A stretch of 33,602 nt of DNA from assembly GCA_038924905.1 (NCBI GenBank), contig JBCKUK010000013.1, positions 1-33,602 of the forward strand. Reading direction: 5' to 3'. This document shows, in pieces, positions 1-7,251 of this stretch (within the stretch, counting starts at the first letter, position 1; the number at the start of each line of letters is the position of its first letter). Both the position numbers and the translations under genes were made by a program. The DNA is from JBCKUK01 sp038924905 (GTDB lineage Bacteria > Pseudomonadota > Gammaproteobacteria > Burkholderiales > Methylophilaceae). The notes beneath the pieces are model-generated. The model searched no databases. It was not told where the DNA came from and saw only the letters and a list, made by a program, of their open reading frames with translations.

Positions 1-14
1 AAGCGGATTAAACC

Positions 15-108
15 GGAGAGATGGCCGAGAGGTCGAAGGCACTTCCCTGCTAAGGAAGCATACGGGCTTATACCTGTATCGAGGGTTCGAATCCCTCTCT
101 CTCCGCCA
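15..108 (+). tRNA. tRNA-Ser (anticodon GCU)
   Basis: A class II tRNA with a long variable arm. The acceptor strand GGAGAGA at 15-21 pairs with TCTCTCC at 98-104, followed by discriminator G and an encoded CCA at 106-108. The anticodon loop CTGCTAA gives anticodon GCT, reading serine AGC/AGU codons, and the T arm carries the usual GGTTCGAATCC. tRNA-Ser 3' ends are common island integration targets, but I found no second copy of its 3' end in this window. Confidence 0.97.
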
Positions 109-249
109 ATACACAAGGAAATAAGCGGATTTCATGGCAGTTTTATTTTCTACCCACCTTCTAACCCATCAACATGCAAAGTGCTTTTTTAGTAAACGGC
201 AAGCTCGGGCTAGTGCACTGGTACGCATGTAGGGAATAAATGAATCGCC

Positions 250-528
250 CTAATGCTTCGCCTCACCCAGCCCACTGCATACCGCGCCAAGCACGCCAAC
301 CAAGTTCTCCATGCCATGCGCAAGCAATTTAGCTTGGTCGTCATTAGGCTCATCGGCATCAATCATGGCCAGCGTTTCTTCTAACGGCAAGTCGCCATAC
401 TTCATTTGGTAGTGGGCAACATTGAGGGCAAGCAGCCTGGCACATTCAGCAATTTGGTCTTTGGTTGCTTGGGCGATTAGCATATCGGCCAGCTTGTTGT
501 ATTGTGCAAAAGCCGAAAGGTCTGTCAT
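250..528 (-). CDS. small protein of unknown function (92 aa)
   Basis: An acidic, mostly helical protein starting MTDLSAFAQYNKLADMLIAQ and ending GLGEAKH. It has no signal peptide, membrane segment or cysteine motif. The region around residues 25-45 (AECARLLALNVAHYQMKYGD) looks like an amphipathic helical pair. The ATG at 526-528 is divergent from the nuclease gene that starts 14 bases away, so the two would share a very short promoter region and their 5' parts must overlap functionally. I do not recognise the family. Confidence 0.6.
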   Translation of the reverse strand: MTDLSAFAQYNKLADMLIAQATKDQIAECARLLALNVAHYQMKYGDLPLEETLAMIDADEPNDDQAKLLAHGMENLVGVLGAVCSGLGEAKH

Positions 529-542
529 GGTAGTCTTTGCTG

Positions 543-1307
543 ATGAAGATATGTGATCTTAGCCGAATCCTGAACAAAGCTGCCATCGTTGTACTGGCAT
601 TTGTTGTTTTTCTTCCAGTGGCCGACATGGCCTTCGCGGAAGGCAGTGATTTCGCCCAATGCCGTCAGCACTTTGCGAATGGCAATCCCCCGGCAATTCA
701 ACGCCAACAAGACATGCAGCCACGGGCGCTATGCTTCGAGGCGTTTGCAATACTTCACTCAGGTAAAAGCCGCACCCCCATCTACGTTGCTGAACGATTG
801 AATAAAGCGGTTGTTGAAAAGGAAATCGCTCGTAGCGACCAATTCTACGAAGAAGCCCGATTACCCAGATTAGAGCGTGCAACGCTTGAAGACTATAGAG
901 GCTCCGGCTTTGATCGTGGGCACATGGCTCCCGCTGCGGACATGGGGACTGATGAAGCGATGGCGCAGAGTTTTTCATTGGCGAACATGGTTCCGCAAGC
1001 TCCAATCAATAACCGCAAGGCATGGGCAAAGATCGAGAAGGACACGCGCAAATATGTAATGCGTGCTGCGGGTGATGTGTACGTGATAACCGGCCCGGTG
1101 TATGAGGCCAATCCTGCGACAATCGGTACTGGTAAGGTATGGGTGCCACAGCACTTGTTTAAGCTTGTCTATGACCTATCTAATCGCCGTGCATGGGCAC
1201 ATTGGTTAGACAACACAGATGAGGCCAGAGTAGGGAAACCAATCAGCTACGAGGAATTGGTGCAACGGACAGGGATAGATTTTTTACCGGGATATGCGCT
1301 ACCTTAA
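543..1307 (+). CDS. secreted DNA/RNA non-specific endonuclease (Serratia NUC family)
   Basis: The motif DRGHMAPAADM, with catalytic His and the surrounding Arg and Asp, is the signature of the beta-beta-alpha-metal nucleases. It is followed by the conserved NMVPQAPINNRKAWAKIE segment that supplies the Mg-binding Asn. The N-terminus has a basic start, a hydrophobic stretch (AAIVVLAFVVFLP) and an AFAEG cleavage-like site, so the enzyme should be exported. The product is 254 aa, normal for the family. A TTG at 537 is also in frame, but the ATG at 543 gives the more usual signal peptide. Likely roles are nutrient scavenging or attack on foreign nucleic acid in the periplasm or outside the cell. 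Confidence 0.9.
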   Translation: MKICDLSRILNKAAIVVLAFVVFLPVADMAFAEGSDFAQCRQHFANGNPPAIQRQQDMQPRALCFEAFAILHSGKSRTPIYVAERLNKAVVEKEIARSDQFYEEARLPRLERATLEDYRGSGFDRGHMAPAADMGTDEAMAQSFSLANMVPQAPINNRKAWAKIEKDTRKYVMRAAGDVYVITGPVYEANPATIGTGKVWVPQHLFKLVYDLSNRRAWAHWLDNTDEARVGKPISYEELVQRTGIDFLPGYALP

Positions 1308-1506
1308 AGCATTACGTTCGTTCACCTTACCGCCCGTCACGCTGCTTACAGTAAAGCAAATGCGCAAGCGGCAAGCAGGGGCAGGTTTTGAGGTTCTTCG
1401 ACACAAATCCCCAGATTGATTACGTCTGAAAGCTATGGGATGCTTCCAAAAGTGGCGTTGAAATTCCTATCCTTCTACGAGACCGGGTAGTTGTTGACCG
1501 ACTTGA

Positions 1507-2472
1507 TCATAGGGACTCAATCACCTCAGCCGTTTGGCGGTAGTCGGCTAGGTAGCTGTCGAAAGAAAAATCAGGGTTCTTGATGGCCGAGATGAAGTCG
1601 TCCATCCAGCTACCCGCCTTCTGCTGCAGGCCATGCATTCTGGCCTGCGACGCGATCACGCCTGCCGGGCGCGACGCGTAGTCGGTCAGGACATTCAGCG
1701 CGGCATAACCGTGGGATCCCATCTCCGAGAAGTAAGACTTGGTCAAACTCTTGGCCTGCTCGCGCAGTGCCAGCAGGTCGTCGACGCGCCTTTGCTTCTC
1801 GACCACATCTTTGGTCACCTTGATGTCAAAGGCGCGGCAAAATAGTGGCAACATCTCCTTCTCGGGCACGTAGTAGCGCTTGAGCTGGTGCAGCTTCTCG
1901 GTCAGCGCGGTTTCCAACTTGCGGATGTCGCCGATGTTCTCGACGAAGCGATCCCGGTTCATGCCACGCCGGGTGTGGGCGTTGCTGAACTCGATGCTCT
2001 TGCTGCCAAAGATGATGCCGTTCAAGCAGATCCAGCGGCAAAAGCCGAGCTCGAAGCGCAGCAGACGGGTGCGGTTGTAGCTGTTGCTGATGCGCAGGAA
2101 GGCGATCCACTTGTCCTTCTCCCAGGGGGAGAACTTGGCTGACTTATGGATCAGGTCGATGTGGCAAAACGACCGGGTCTTGGGCATGGTGATGTTCAAG
2201 CACTCCATGTCGCCGATATGGGTGGTGTGAAACACCTTCTTCATCACCTCGGCGGCCATGTCGAAAGCCGCCTTGTTGGTGACCAGCTCGTAGTCATCGG
2301 TCACCACGGCAAAGGTGTGCTGGCGTTCATCGTCGACCACGGCGAAATGCCGATTGAGCTGCTGATACTTGTCGAGGCCGTCTGCTTTGGCAAGCATGAA
2401 AAGTGGACGCATCTCCACCGGAAAGAACGCTTCTGCGGGGTCTTTTGCCTTCCAGGCGCGTGTGGTTGTCAT
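1507..2472 (-). CDS. DUF932 family plasmid/phage-type protein
   Basis: A 321-aa soluble protein recognised as DUF932 from the pattern of the central region (VVTDDYELVTNKAAFDMA at about residues 57-74, then RISNSYNRTRLLRFELGFCR and NGIIFGSKSIEF around 127-163). DUF932 proteins are found on plasmids, integrative elements and phages; their biochemical role is unsettled. The C-terminus is helical and ends VIESL. The gene starts 4 bases after the stop of the preceding small gene, so the two form an operon read leftwards. It appears full length. Confidence 0.75.
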   Translation of the reverse strand: MTTTRAWKAKDPAEAFFPVEMRPLFMLAKADGLDKYQQLNRHFAVVDDERQHTFAVVTDDYELVTNKAAFDMAAEVMKKVFHTTHIGDMECLNITMPKTRSFCHIDLIHKSAKFSPWEKDKWIAFLRISNSYNRTRLLRFELGFCRWICLNGIIFGSKSIEFSNAHTRRGMNRDRFVENIGDIRKLETALTEKLHQLKRYYVPEKEMLPLFCRAFDIKVTKDVVEKQRRVDDLLALREQAKSLTKSYFSEMGSHGYAALNVLTDYASRPAGVIASQARMHGLQQKAGSWMDDFISAIKNPDFSFDSYLADYRQTAEVIESL

Positions 2473-2476
2473 GGTC

Positions 2477-2782
2477 TTATGCCTTTCCCTTTATGGCGCG
2501 CTTGGCGTTCTTCTCGGCGAGCGTCAAGTGATGATCATTGATGCGGTCGCCGACCTTGCCGCCGTATTGCAGACCAAGCCTGTTCCAGGGGGCGGACGGC
2601 ACGTCGCTGCCGCGATCCTTCTCCCATTTGATGTTCGGCTTGTCGCGCAGCACACCAGCGCCGCGCTTGCCCACATCGGGCACCGAGAAGAAGGGGCGAA
2701 TGTTCATGCGCACCCCGTCGTTCAGATCGGGGTTCCAGCCGAGGGGCTGTTCTTCGATCGGTTTCCAGCGCTTGTGTGCCAT
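2477..2782 (-). CDS. methyltransferase-tail-like protein, probable remnant (101 aa)
   Basis: The sequence carries GWNPDLNDGVRMNIRPF, GVLRDKPNIKWEKDRG and GDRINDHHLTLAEK, a set I associate from memory with the extreme C-terminus of large N6-adenine methyltransferases in defence islands, where the motifs end the protein. Here only that tail is present, as a separate ORF with its own ribosome binding site AGGGAG 7 bases before ATG at 2782. An in-frame start at 2818 exists but has no such site. It is either a stand-alone small protein or a remnant kept by chance. It lies directly upstream of the DUF932 gene. The family assignment is moderate to weak. Confidence 0.5.
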   Translation of the reverse strand: MAHKRWKPIEEQPLGWNPDLNDGVRMNIRPFFSVPDVGKRGAGVLRDKPNIKWEKDRGSDVPSAPWNRLGLQYGGKVGDRINDHHLTLAEKNAKRAIKGKA

Positions 2783-2854
2783 GTGTCTGCTCCCTGAATA
2801 GTTGGCGGTAGGTTTCATATTTCAATGTCTGGATCACCAGACGACCCAACCGAC

Positions 2855-2866
2855 TGTAAATTTACA
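2855..2866. promoter_or_regulatory. 12-bp perfect palindrome between divergent genes
   Basis: TGTAAATTTACA lies midway between the leftward methyltransferase-tail gene and the rightward XRE regulator. Short perfect palindromes in this position are typical operators. Binding by the neighbouring XRE protein is inference. Confidence 0.4.
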
Positions 2867-2910
2867 TTCCTACAGTTATGGGAAGACACATCATAGTCTA
2901 TAAGCCAAAT

Positions 2911-2929
2911 TCCTCCTATCGTAGGAGGA
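2911..2929 (+). promoter_or_regulatory. hairpin enclosing the Shine-Dalgarno of the XRE gene
   Basis: TCCTCCTA and TAGGAGGA form a perfect 8-bp stem with a 3-base loop. The 3' arm contains AGGAGG at 2923-2928, which sits 6 bases before a TTG codon at 2935. The stem would hide the ribosome binding site in RNA, and as DNA it is also a plausible operator for autoregulation. Confidence 0.55.
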
Positions 2930-2934
2930 TAGTT

Positions 2935-3180
2935 TTGGAACCAGCAATCGCATTCGGGAAAGTGCTACACCGGCTTCGGCAAGAGGCTGGATTGACACAG
3001 GAGCAACTTGGCTTCGAGGCTGACCTACGTCGTACTTATATCAGCATTCTTGAACTAGGGCAGCAACAGCCGTCGCTTGCCACTATTCTGAAACTGGCGT
3101 CAGCCTTAAATCTGCCTGCCCATGAGGTCATTAGGTTTGTTGAGGTAGAACTCGTAAAGTCCAAGCGAAAGAGAACTTAG
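2935..3180 (+). CDS. XRE-family helix-turn-helix regulator (81 aa)
   Basis: A classic Cro/C1-type domain: GKVLHRLRQEAGLTQEQLGFEADLRRTYISILELGQQQPSLATILKLASALNLP, with the two central helices easily seen. A basic tail KSKRKRT follows. I choose TTG at 2935 because a perfect AGGAGG lies 6 bases upstream; the ATG at 2878 is in frame and would add 19 residues but has no clear binding site, and its extra sequence would be read through the hairpin. The protein resembles restriction-modification controller or plasmid maintenance regulators and probably regulates itself and the divergent DUF932 operon. Confidence 0.8.
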   Translation: MEPAIAFGKVLHRLRQEAGLTQEQLGFEADLRRTYISILELGQQQPSLATILKLASALNLPAHEVIRFVEVELVKSKRKRT

Positions 3181-3204
3181 GAGCCTTTTAGTCTGCGCTG
3201 AATC

Positions 3205-3290
3205 GTTTTAGTATTGAATTGGGTGACAGAGTGCCACCCTCAAATTAATGCACTCAAACTGCATTTACACAGAATTATTTACAGGGTCAC
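3205..3290 (+). repeat. IS-end-like repeat, left copy (inverted relative to 4470-4556)
   Basis: About 85 bp that match, with a handful of mismatches, the reverse complement of 4470-4556. The tip ACAGGGTC is at the right, preceded by ATTTACACAGAATTATTT. The GTGTAAA-like subterminal pattern resembles IS256-type ends, but the element is not identified. The two tips face each other across the 3291-4469 segment. Confidence 0.7.
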
Positions 3291-3418
3291 GCATTGGCTT
3301 TGGACATACAATCATGAAAGGCCAAACATGGGCATCGGTGGCATCACCCCCAATGCAGAAGTTACAACGTGTCGCCTAATCTCTACTTTTAGTGGCTACT
3401 AAAAATGGGGGGATTACG
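3291..3418 (+). pseudogene. IS3-family transposase C-terminal fragment and IS end
   Basis: The frame ending at 3402 reads THWLWTYNHERPNMGIGGITP, the typical C-terminus of the DDE transposase (OrfB) of IS3-family elements, after which the sequence decays. Just past the stop, TAAAAATGGGGGGATTAC at about 3401-3418 looks like the terminal inverted repeat. The rest of the transposase is absent; the fragment abuts the IS-end-like repeat at 3290, so it was cut by a later insertion. Confidence 0.75.
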
Positions 3419-3484
3419 GGGAGATTACCATATGATGATAATCAGTAAATATTTTTCTCATTATTTAAAAATTAAAATTAACTT

Positions 3485-4480
3485 ATGTTTATAGATGATT
3501 CATTAGCAAAGGGCATAACTAAAAGACTCATAGAACAATTCGATGCTGAAATTGAAAATGCTTCAAGCACTTTTAAAAAAAGCACGCATTTTATTTCTTT
3601 GGAGAAAAGAACTAATTATGAAAAAATATTGAAATTTCACAAGGATGCATTTGAAAATATTTCCTTTTGTTATATTCAAGGAGGTTCAAAAAGGCATCCA
3701 TATATCGCTTACAATCTTCCGACTTATTGGAAAAATAGAGAATATGAAGAGTGGACGGAAAATTCCATTCACGGGTCAATAAATTTAAAGCGGTTGCCAG
3801 AGTGGGATTTTAATCGGCATTACTACGGCTCATCTTTTTTGATAGTGGAACATGCTTTAAAAAGAATAGTTCAACGTGCAAATTTAATTGATGATTTAAT
3901 TGAGATTGATTCATCAAGATTTATGAATGAGCTGAAGTACCTACCCATTTGGGCTGGATTTATATTATTTTTCTTATCTGATGTTAAATTTCCTTTGGGC
4001 TTTGATACAAGGCTACTAAGTGCCAGTGTTCCAACACCTAACGGAATTTTATTATGTAAGATAAACAGACTGGAATCTGGAGCTCACTTCTTAGAAGTTA
4101 GAACTTTCGTGGAATTAGATAAGCTGAGTGATGAGCAAAAAGATTTAAGAGAGAGTCTTTTGGATGTTTCTCAGGGATTGGAGTCATCAATTCTTTGTTT
4201 CTTTCCATACCACGAGAGTTTGACAAAAAATGTAAAATTTGAGTTGTATGAAACGTACACTATTTTACTTTTCAGATTGAAGGATTCCATCTATGAATTA
4301 AGTAATTCATTTTTAGAAAATCATGATGATTTTTCAATTTACGAATTATCCAAATTGATCACCGAATATTTTTCTAAAAAATTAAATAACTTCGATCTAA
4401 ACGAAATAGGTAATTCAGATAGAAGGTTAAAGGAAGTAGGTTACATAAATTTTATGATTGAATTTTCAGCGACCCTGTAA
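3485..4480 (+). CDS. AT-rich protein of unknown function, 3' end replaced by IS DNA (331 aa)
   Basis: An ORF clearly lower in GC than its neighbours, suggesting recent transfer. The protein is soluble and mixed alpha/beta, with YYGSSFLIVEHALKRIVQRA near residues 113-132 and a hydrophobic stretch around PIWAGFILFFLSDV (about 155-168) too short and polar-flanked to call a membrane segment. I do not recognise the family. No strong ribosome binding site precedes ATG 3485; the upstream 60 bases are very AT-rich. The last codons and the stop (GCGACCCTGTAA) lie in the IS-end-like repeat beginning at 4470, so the natural C-terminus may be lost. Confidence 0.65.
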   Translation: MFIDDSLAKGITKRLIEQFDAEIENASSTFKKSTHFISLEKRTNYEKILKFHKDAFENISFCYIQGGSKRHPYIAYNLPTYWKNREYEEWTENSIHGSINLKRLPEWDFNRHYYGSSFLIVEHALKRIVQRANLIDDLIEIDSSRFMNELKYLPIWAGFILFFLSDVKFPLGFDTRLLSASVPTPNGILLCKINRLESGAHFLEVRTFVELDKLSDEQKDLRESLLDVSQGLESSILCFFPYHESLTKNVKFELYETYTILLFRLKDSIYELSNSFLENHDDFSIYELSKLITEYFSKKLNNFDLNEIGNSDRRLKEVGYINFMIEFSATL

Positions 4481-4556
4481 ATAATTCTGTGTAAATGCTG
4501 ATTGAGTGCATTAATTTAAGGGAGGTACTCTGTCACCCAATTCAATACTAACGATA
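4470..4556 (-). repeat. IS-end-like repeat, right copy
   Basis: Inverted partner of 3205-3290, beginning GACCCTGTAAATAATTCTGT. It supplies the stop codon of the 331-aa ORF and contains the 3' half of the 32-codon ORF read leftwards. Confidence 0.7.
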
Positions 4557-4609
4557 TCAGCATCGCTAGTAGCCTCGATAGTTCTCACTTCATTTGTATT
4601 TTGTTTCAT
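4511..4609 (-). CDS. 32-aa small ORF with strong ribosome binding site
   Basis: Starts MKQNTNEVRTIEATSDADIV and ends GDRVPPLN, preceded by AAGGAGAG 5 bases before the ATG at 4609. The last 15 or so codons lie inside the repeat, and the left repeat copy keeps the equivalent reading (SIELGDRVPPSN, stop), so the frame is partly conserved between copies. It may be the start of an IS gene with an internal deletion, or an independent peptide. No homologue is known to me. Confidence 0.35.
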   Translation of the reverse strand: MKQNTNEVRTIEATSDADIVSIELGDRVPPLN

Positions 4610-4718
4610 CTTAACTCTCCTTATCAAAAAGACTGTGTGACGGAATGTCACGTTGTCCGCTACCATTTAAGTAATGTGTGGCTAAAAACTGAATGACTTG
4701 GGTGTACGACATCTTGAC

Positions 4719-4839
4719 TGTCAATCAGCGTGATCTTTTACCAGCCGTGCTGATGCCGGGCTTGATTGCAGGCGGATCTTACAATTTTCACATCACTTCT
4801 GGATACTGAAAACTGGAAACTATTGGGCGCTGATTGACA
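4719..4839 (+). mobile_element. IS21-like MITE, copy A (121 bp)
   Basis: Begins TGTCAATCAGCG and ends CGCTGATTGACA, with internal TCTTACAATTTTCACATCAC and subterminal repeats of the CAGCGTCCA type, as in IS21-family ends. Compared with copy B it lacks about 24 bp between two CAGCG repeats near its left end. No protein is encoded. It lies in an otherwise gene-free stretch from 4610 to 4989, where I see nothing else. No target duplication is evident. Confidence 0.75.
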
Positions 4840-4989
4840 CCCTTCACCTACACAGAGCCACACCATTCCAATGCAAATGACCCCAAAAACCAATTGACGC
4901 TAAAAACATGCAGTAACCTCCCTAGAGTTTTTCGTATTACCCAACAATCATTTGAATCCGCCTATATACGTTGTGATTCTCACAACAGA

Positions 4990-5322
4990 TTAATCAAGAA
5001 TAATCTCAAGATGAAAAGTCAATTTAAATTCCTTACAAGCAGGGCAAAGGTTGCCTTCGGAAGGGGCACTGAAGTCACCACACTGAACCATCTTCCACTT
5101 GTTTTCCAATGACGTTAAGGGCTCACCGTAGGGTGTTATTTCAGTCGAATTACATAGATAGCACTTTAACGGCTTCTCCATAATATTTATATTAACTAGT
5201 CGGCCGCATGGCTCACAATAGAATGGGAAATTAGATTTGGTCAAATGCGAAGAACGGAGGCCACCAGTTCTTACAGGCGTTTCAAATCCACAAGTGCAAG
5301 AAGCTTTGTATATGATAGCCAT
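4990..5322 (-). CDS. zinc-ribbon protein of unknown function (110 aa)
   Basis: Eight or more cysteines are arranged as zinc knuckles: SCTCGFET near residue 10, FYCEPCGR near 36, KCYLCNS near 55 and LCPACKEF near 94. The protein begins MAIIYKASCTCG, a start I have seen in small hypothetical zinc-ribbon proteins of many proteobacteria. Paired CxxC motifs suggest two zinc sites, with structural, nucleic-acid or protein-binding roles possible. The gene stands alone between IS fragments and MITE copies, with no operon partner. The ribosome binding site is weak. Confidence 0.7.
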   Translation of the reverse strand: MAIIYKASCTCGFETPVRTGGLRSSHLTKSNFPFYCEPCGRLVNINIMEKPLKCYLCNSTEITPYGEPLTSLENKWKMVQCGDFSAPSEGNLCPACKEFKLTFHLEIILD

Positions 5323-5374
5323 ATTAGATATAGCTGTAATAACCAGTCATCATTAAATGAATCTCAGCGGCAGG

Positions 5375-5491
5375 GGGGTGTCCTGAATTTTGTGTAAACG
5401 TCGGTTAATCACTGCTGAGGCATTCTTTCCTCAAACTGAATAGTAAACCTATTTAACGCTGGTTTCCAATCACGCAGTGGCATCGTCCATT
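5375..5491 (-). pseudogene. IS256-family transposase C-terminus with its inverted repeat
   Basis: Read leftwards, the frame gives PLRDWKPALNRFTIQFEERM followed by PQQ and a stop at 5409-5411, the standard end of IS256-family transposases. It is followed by the terminal repeat whose tip GGGGTGTCCTGAATTTTGTG begins at 5375. The fragment is cut at 5491 by the partial MITE copy D. The same terminal sequence recurs at 28232. Confidence 0.75.
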
Positions 5492-5554
5492 TCTTACAAT
5501 TTTCACATTACTTCTGGATACTGATTAGTGGAAATTTTTGGACGCTGATTGACA
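5492..5554 (+). mobile_element. IS21-like MITE, partial copy D
   Basis: The right half of the element found at 4719, 15772 and 24760: TCTTACAATTTTCACATTAC through to GACGCTGATTGACA. The left half is missing and replaced by IS256 DNA. It ends 3 bases before the stop codon of the last gene of the methyltransferase operon. Confidence 0.75.
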
Positions 5555-5557
5555 TAG

Positions 5558-6370
5558 CTAAGCCTCTGCCGATTCTTCAGCTCCGTCTTCCGCCTCCACA
5601 TAATCCGTAAGCGGGCTATCCTTAATCTGCTCAAGCTTTTCATTTACTATGTTATTGATGTCAGCTACGCCCAGCGAGTCAAGAATTGTCACTCCGCCCA
5701 CAGCATTGAGATGCATCATGACAGGCCGGAATTTTAGCCGGGTAAAAAACGAGAATGGGTCTCCATTTTTTTTGCTCTCAAGCAACTGGCTCAGAATGGC
5801 CTTAGTGATCTGCGAGTTTCTTGAATATTTGCGCTCCAGAAGTTGCTGGGCAATATCTAGTTTTTCTAGAAGCACTTCTGTCAGCTCAAAAGGATCCTCG
5901 CGGGTTTCATCGTATGAGACATACCCATACCACCAGAGTCTTGAAAGACCATTACGGATAAGCGCTCTGTCTTTGTTAGCCATGAAAAAGTAATGCTCTG
6001 TTAAATAAGAAAGGCCTTCCTTCTTAGTCTTAACGCCTTTTTCAACGGGCCAGCGTGCGCGCATATACTCCCAAAAAGTCGTATGCGTAAGATATGCCCA
6101 GAATCGCTCATCAATTGCAACAGATATAGGTATCTCCTTTAACGCCGTGTACACCCGCTTTGTATTCTCAAAATCATTATGCATGTCTCCGCTACCCGGC
6201 ATCAGTAGCTCCAGTTTTTCTGGGAATGGATACGGTGACTCTAAAAACCATTTATCGTGCCCGAAATATTCAGTGAGCCAGGCTTCAGGCTTGGCATAAC
6301 TATCCAAATTAGCATTGATCCTGCTTTTAAGATCCACCAGCTCACCCGACTTTATGTATTTTATTTTCAA
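5558..6370 (-). CDS. DUF6339-like protein, last gene of methyltransferase/ATPase operon
   Basis: A soluble mixed alpha/beta protein with the conserved-looking core DERFWAYLTHTTFWEYMRAR, then ALIRNGLSRLWWYGYVSYDE and a Glu/Ala-rich tail. I associate this pattern from memory with DUF6339, found beside methyltransferases and ATPases in defence islands; catalytic function is unknown. The frame is open to 6469, inside the upstream gene. I prefer TTG at 6370 (KIKYIKSGELVDLKSRI), 11 bases after the upstream stop with GGGG before it, giving 270 aa. It is the promoter-distal gene of the operon and ends at a MITE. Confidence 0.7.
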   Translation of the reverse strand: MKIKYIKSGELVDLKSRINANLDSYAKPEAWLTEYFGHDKWFLESPYPFPEKLELLMPGSGDMHNDFENTKRVYTALKEIPISVAIDERFWAYLTHTTFWEYMRARWPVEKGVKTKKEGLSYLTEHYFFMANKDRALIRNGLSRLWWYGYVSYDETREDPFELTEVLLEKLDIAQQLLERKYSRNSQITKAILSQLLESKKNGDPFSFFTRLKFRPVMMHLNAVGGVTILDSLGVADINNIVNEKLEQIKDSPLTDYVEAEDGAEESAEA

Positions 6371-6381
6371 GATAACCCCAG

Positions 6382-7251
6382 TTAGTCTAAAAAATCTTCT
6401 TCTTCCATCATTATTTTTAAAGCAGAGGTAAGCGGATCGCCAACCAGTTTCTGAGCGATAACCAGGCAAGGTTGCTGCTCCCAGAAATTAGAGTCCTGGG
6501 GGTTATAGCCAAGTTCTCTGAGCTTTTTGCTTATGACCCGGTAATATCTTCTGTCAGAATTGTCTTCTGCGTCCCCTGAATTAACAGAAGATTTAATCAT
6601 TTCCAAAACCTGGACTAGCGCAGGAAGGATAATCATTGAAGCTAGAATTATCTGCTTGCTAGAGTCGCCTTTCATTTGCGCATAAGCGCTGTAGTTGTCA
6701 GGGGATAGATAAATTATGATTAACTCTTCTGGATATACGGTGAAAGGTGGATCCCCCTCATTGCCTTGCCTAACCTTGAAGATCGAGGAAATATGTTGCA
6801 GAGGATCCATTTCCTTTTCAGCATCGAAAACCAGATCCTGGCCAACAGCCAGAACATCGCCTTTTTTGACTTTGAACGACATGCCGCCGTAATCAGGGTG
6901 AAAATTCTCATTGATGTATTCTGAAATCTCGGCTGTAGCAATAATCAGAGAGCATAGCTCTACTCTGCCATCAAGAAACGCTGCATTTATTTCTGTGGAA
7001 AACTGCTCCTCGCTTGAGCTGACAATCTTTCTGAATCGAGTAGAGGCGCACTCAATATGGAGGGCATATTGCGCCTTGGAAGACTCTACTAATGCTTTCA
7101 AGCTCTTATTACTGGTCTTAGCAATCACGTCGAATTTATAAGTAGTCCTTCCGGGCACGACCTTGGGAGTCACTTGAAATAAGGAATTGACAACATCATC
7201 TGAGAAGTGAGCTAAAACTGGATGAGGGTATAAGCGCTCATTGATTTTCAT
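6382..7251 (-). CDS. unknown protein of methyltransferase/ATPase operon (289 aa)
   Basis: No catalytic motif is assigned. The region around residues 60-75 (QYALHIECASTRFRKIV), then DGRVELCSLIIATAEISEYI and NPDYGG-like FHPDYGGMSFKVKKGDVLAVG, recalls a family that I have seen beside GHKL ATPases in restriction-like clusters. The C-terminal third has FTVYPEELIIIYLSPDNYSA and a helical IILASMIILPALVQVLEMI. There is no signal peptide. Its start overlaps the ATPase stop by 14 bases, a sign of translational coupling, so the protein is probably made in proportion to the ATPase and may be its partner. Confidence 0.8.
   Translation of the reverse strand: MKINERLYPHPVLAHFSDDVVNSLFQVTPKVVPGRTTYKFDVIAKTSNKSLKALVESSKAQYALHIECASTRFRKIVSSSEEQFSTEINAAFLDGRVELCSLIIATAEISEYINENFHPDYGGMSFKVKKGDVLAVGQDLVFDAEKEMDPLQHISSIFKVRQGNEGDPPFTVYPEELIIIYLSPDNYSAYAQMKGDSSKQIILASMIILPALVQVLEMIKSSVNSGDAEDNSDRRYYRVISKKLRELGYNPQDSNFWEQQPCLVIAQKLVGDPLTSALKIMMEEEDFLD

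Noticed and set aside
1..131. AAGCGGATT at 1-9 and again at 123-131 around the tRNA
   Set aside because: Nine bases is short and the pair does not include the tRNA 3' end, so it is not convincing as an attachment duplication.
4834..5112. A 92-aa rightward ORF overlapping the zinc-ribbon gene
   Set aside because: It runs antisense to a Cys-patterned protein, begins inside a MITE end and has no ribosome binding site.
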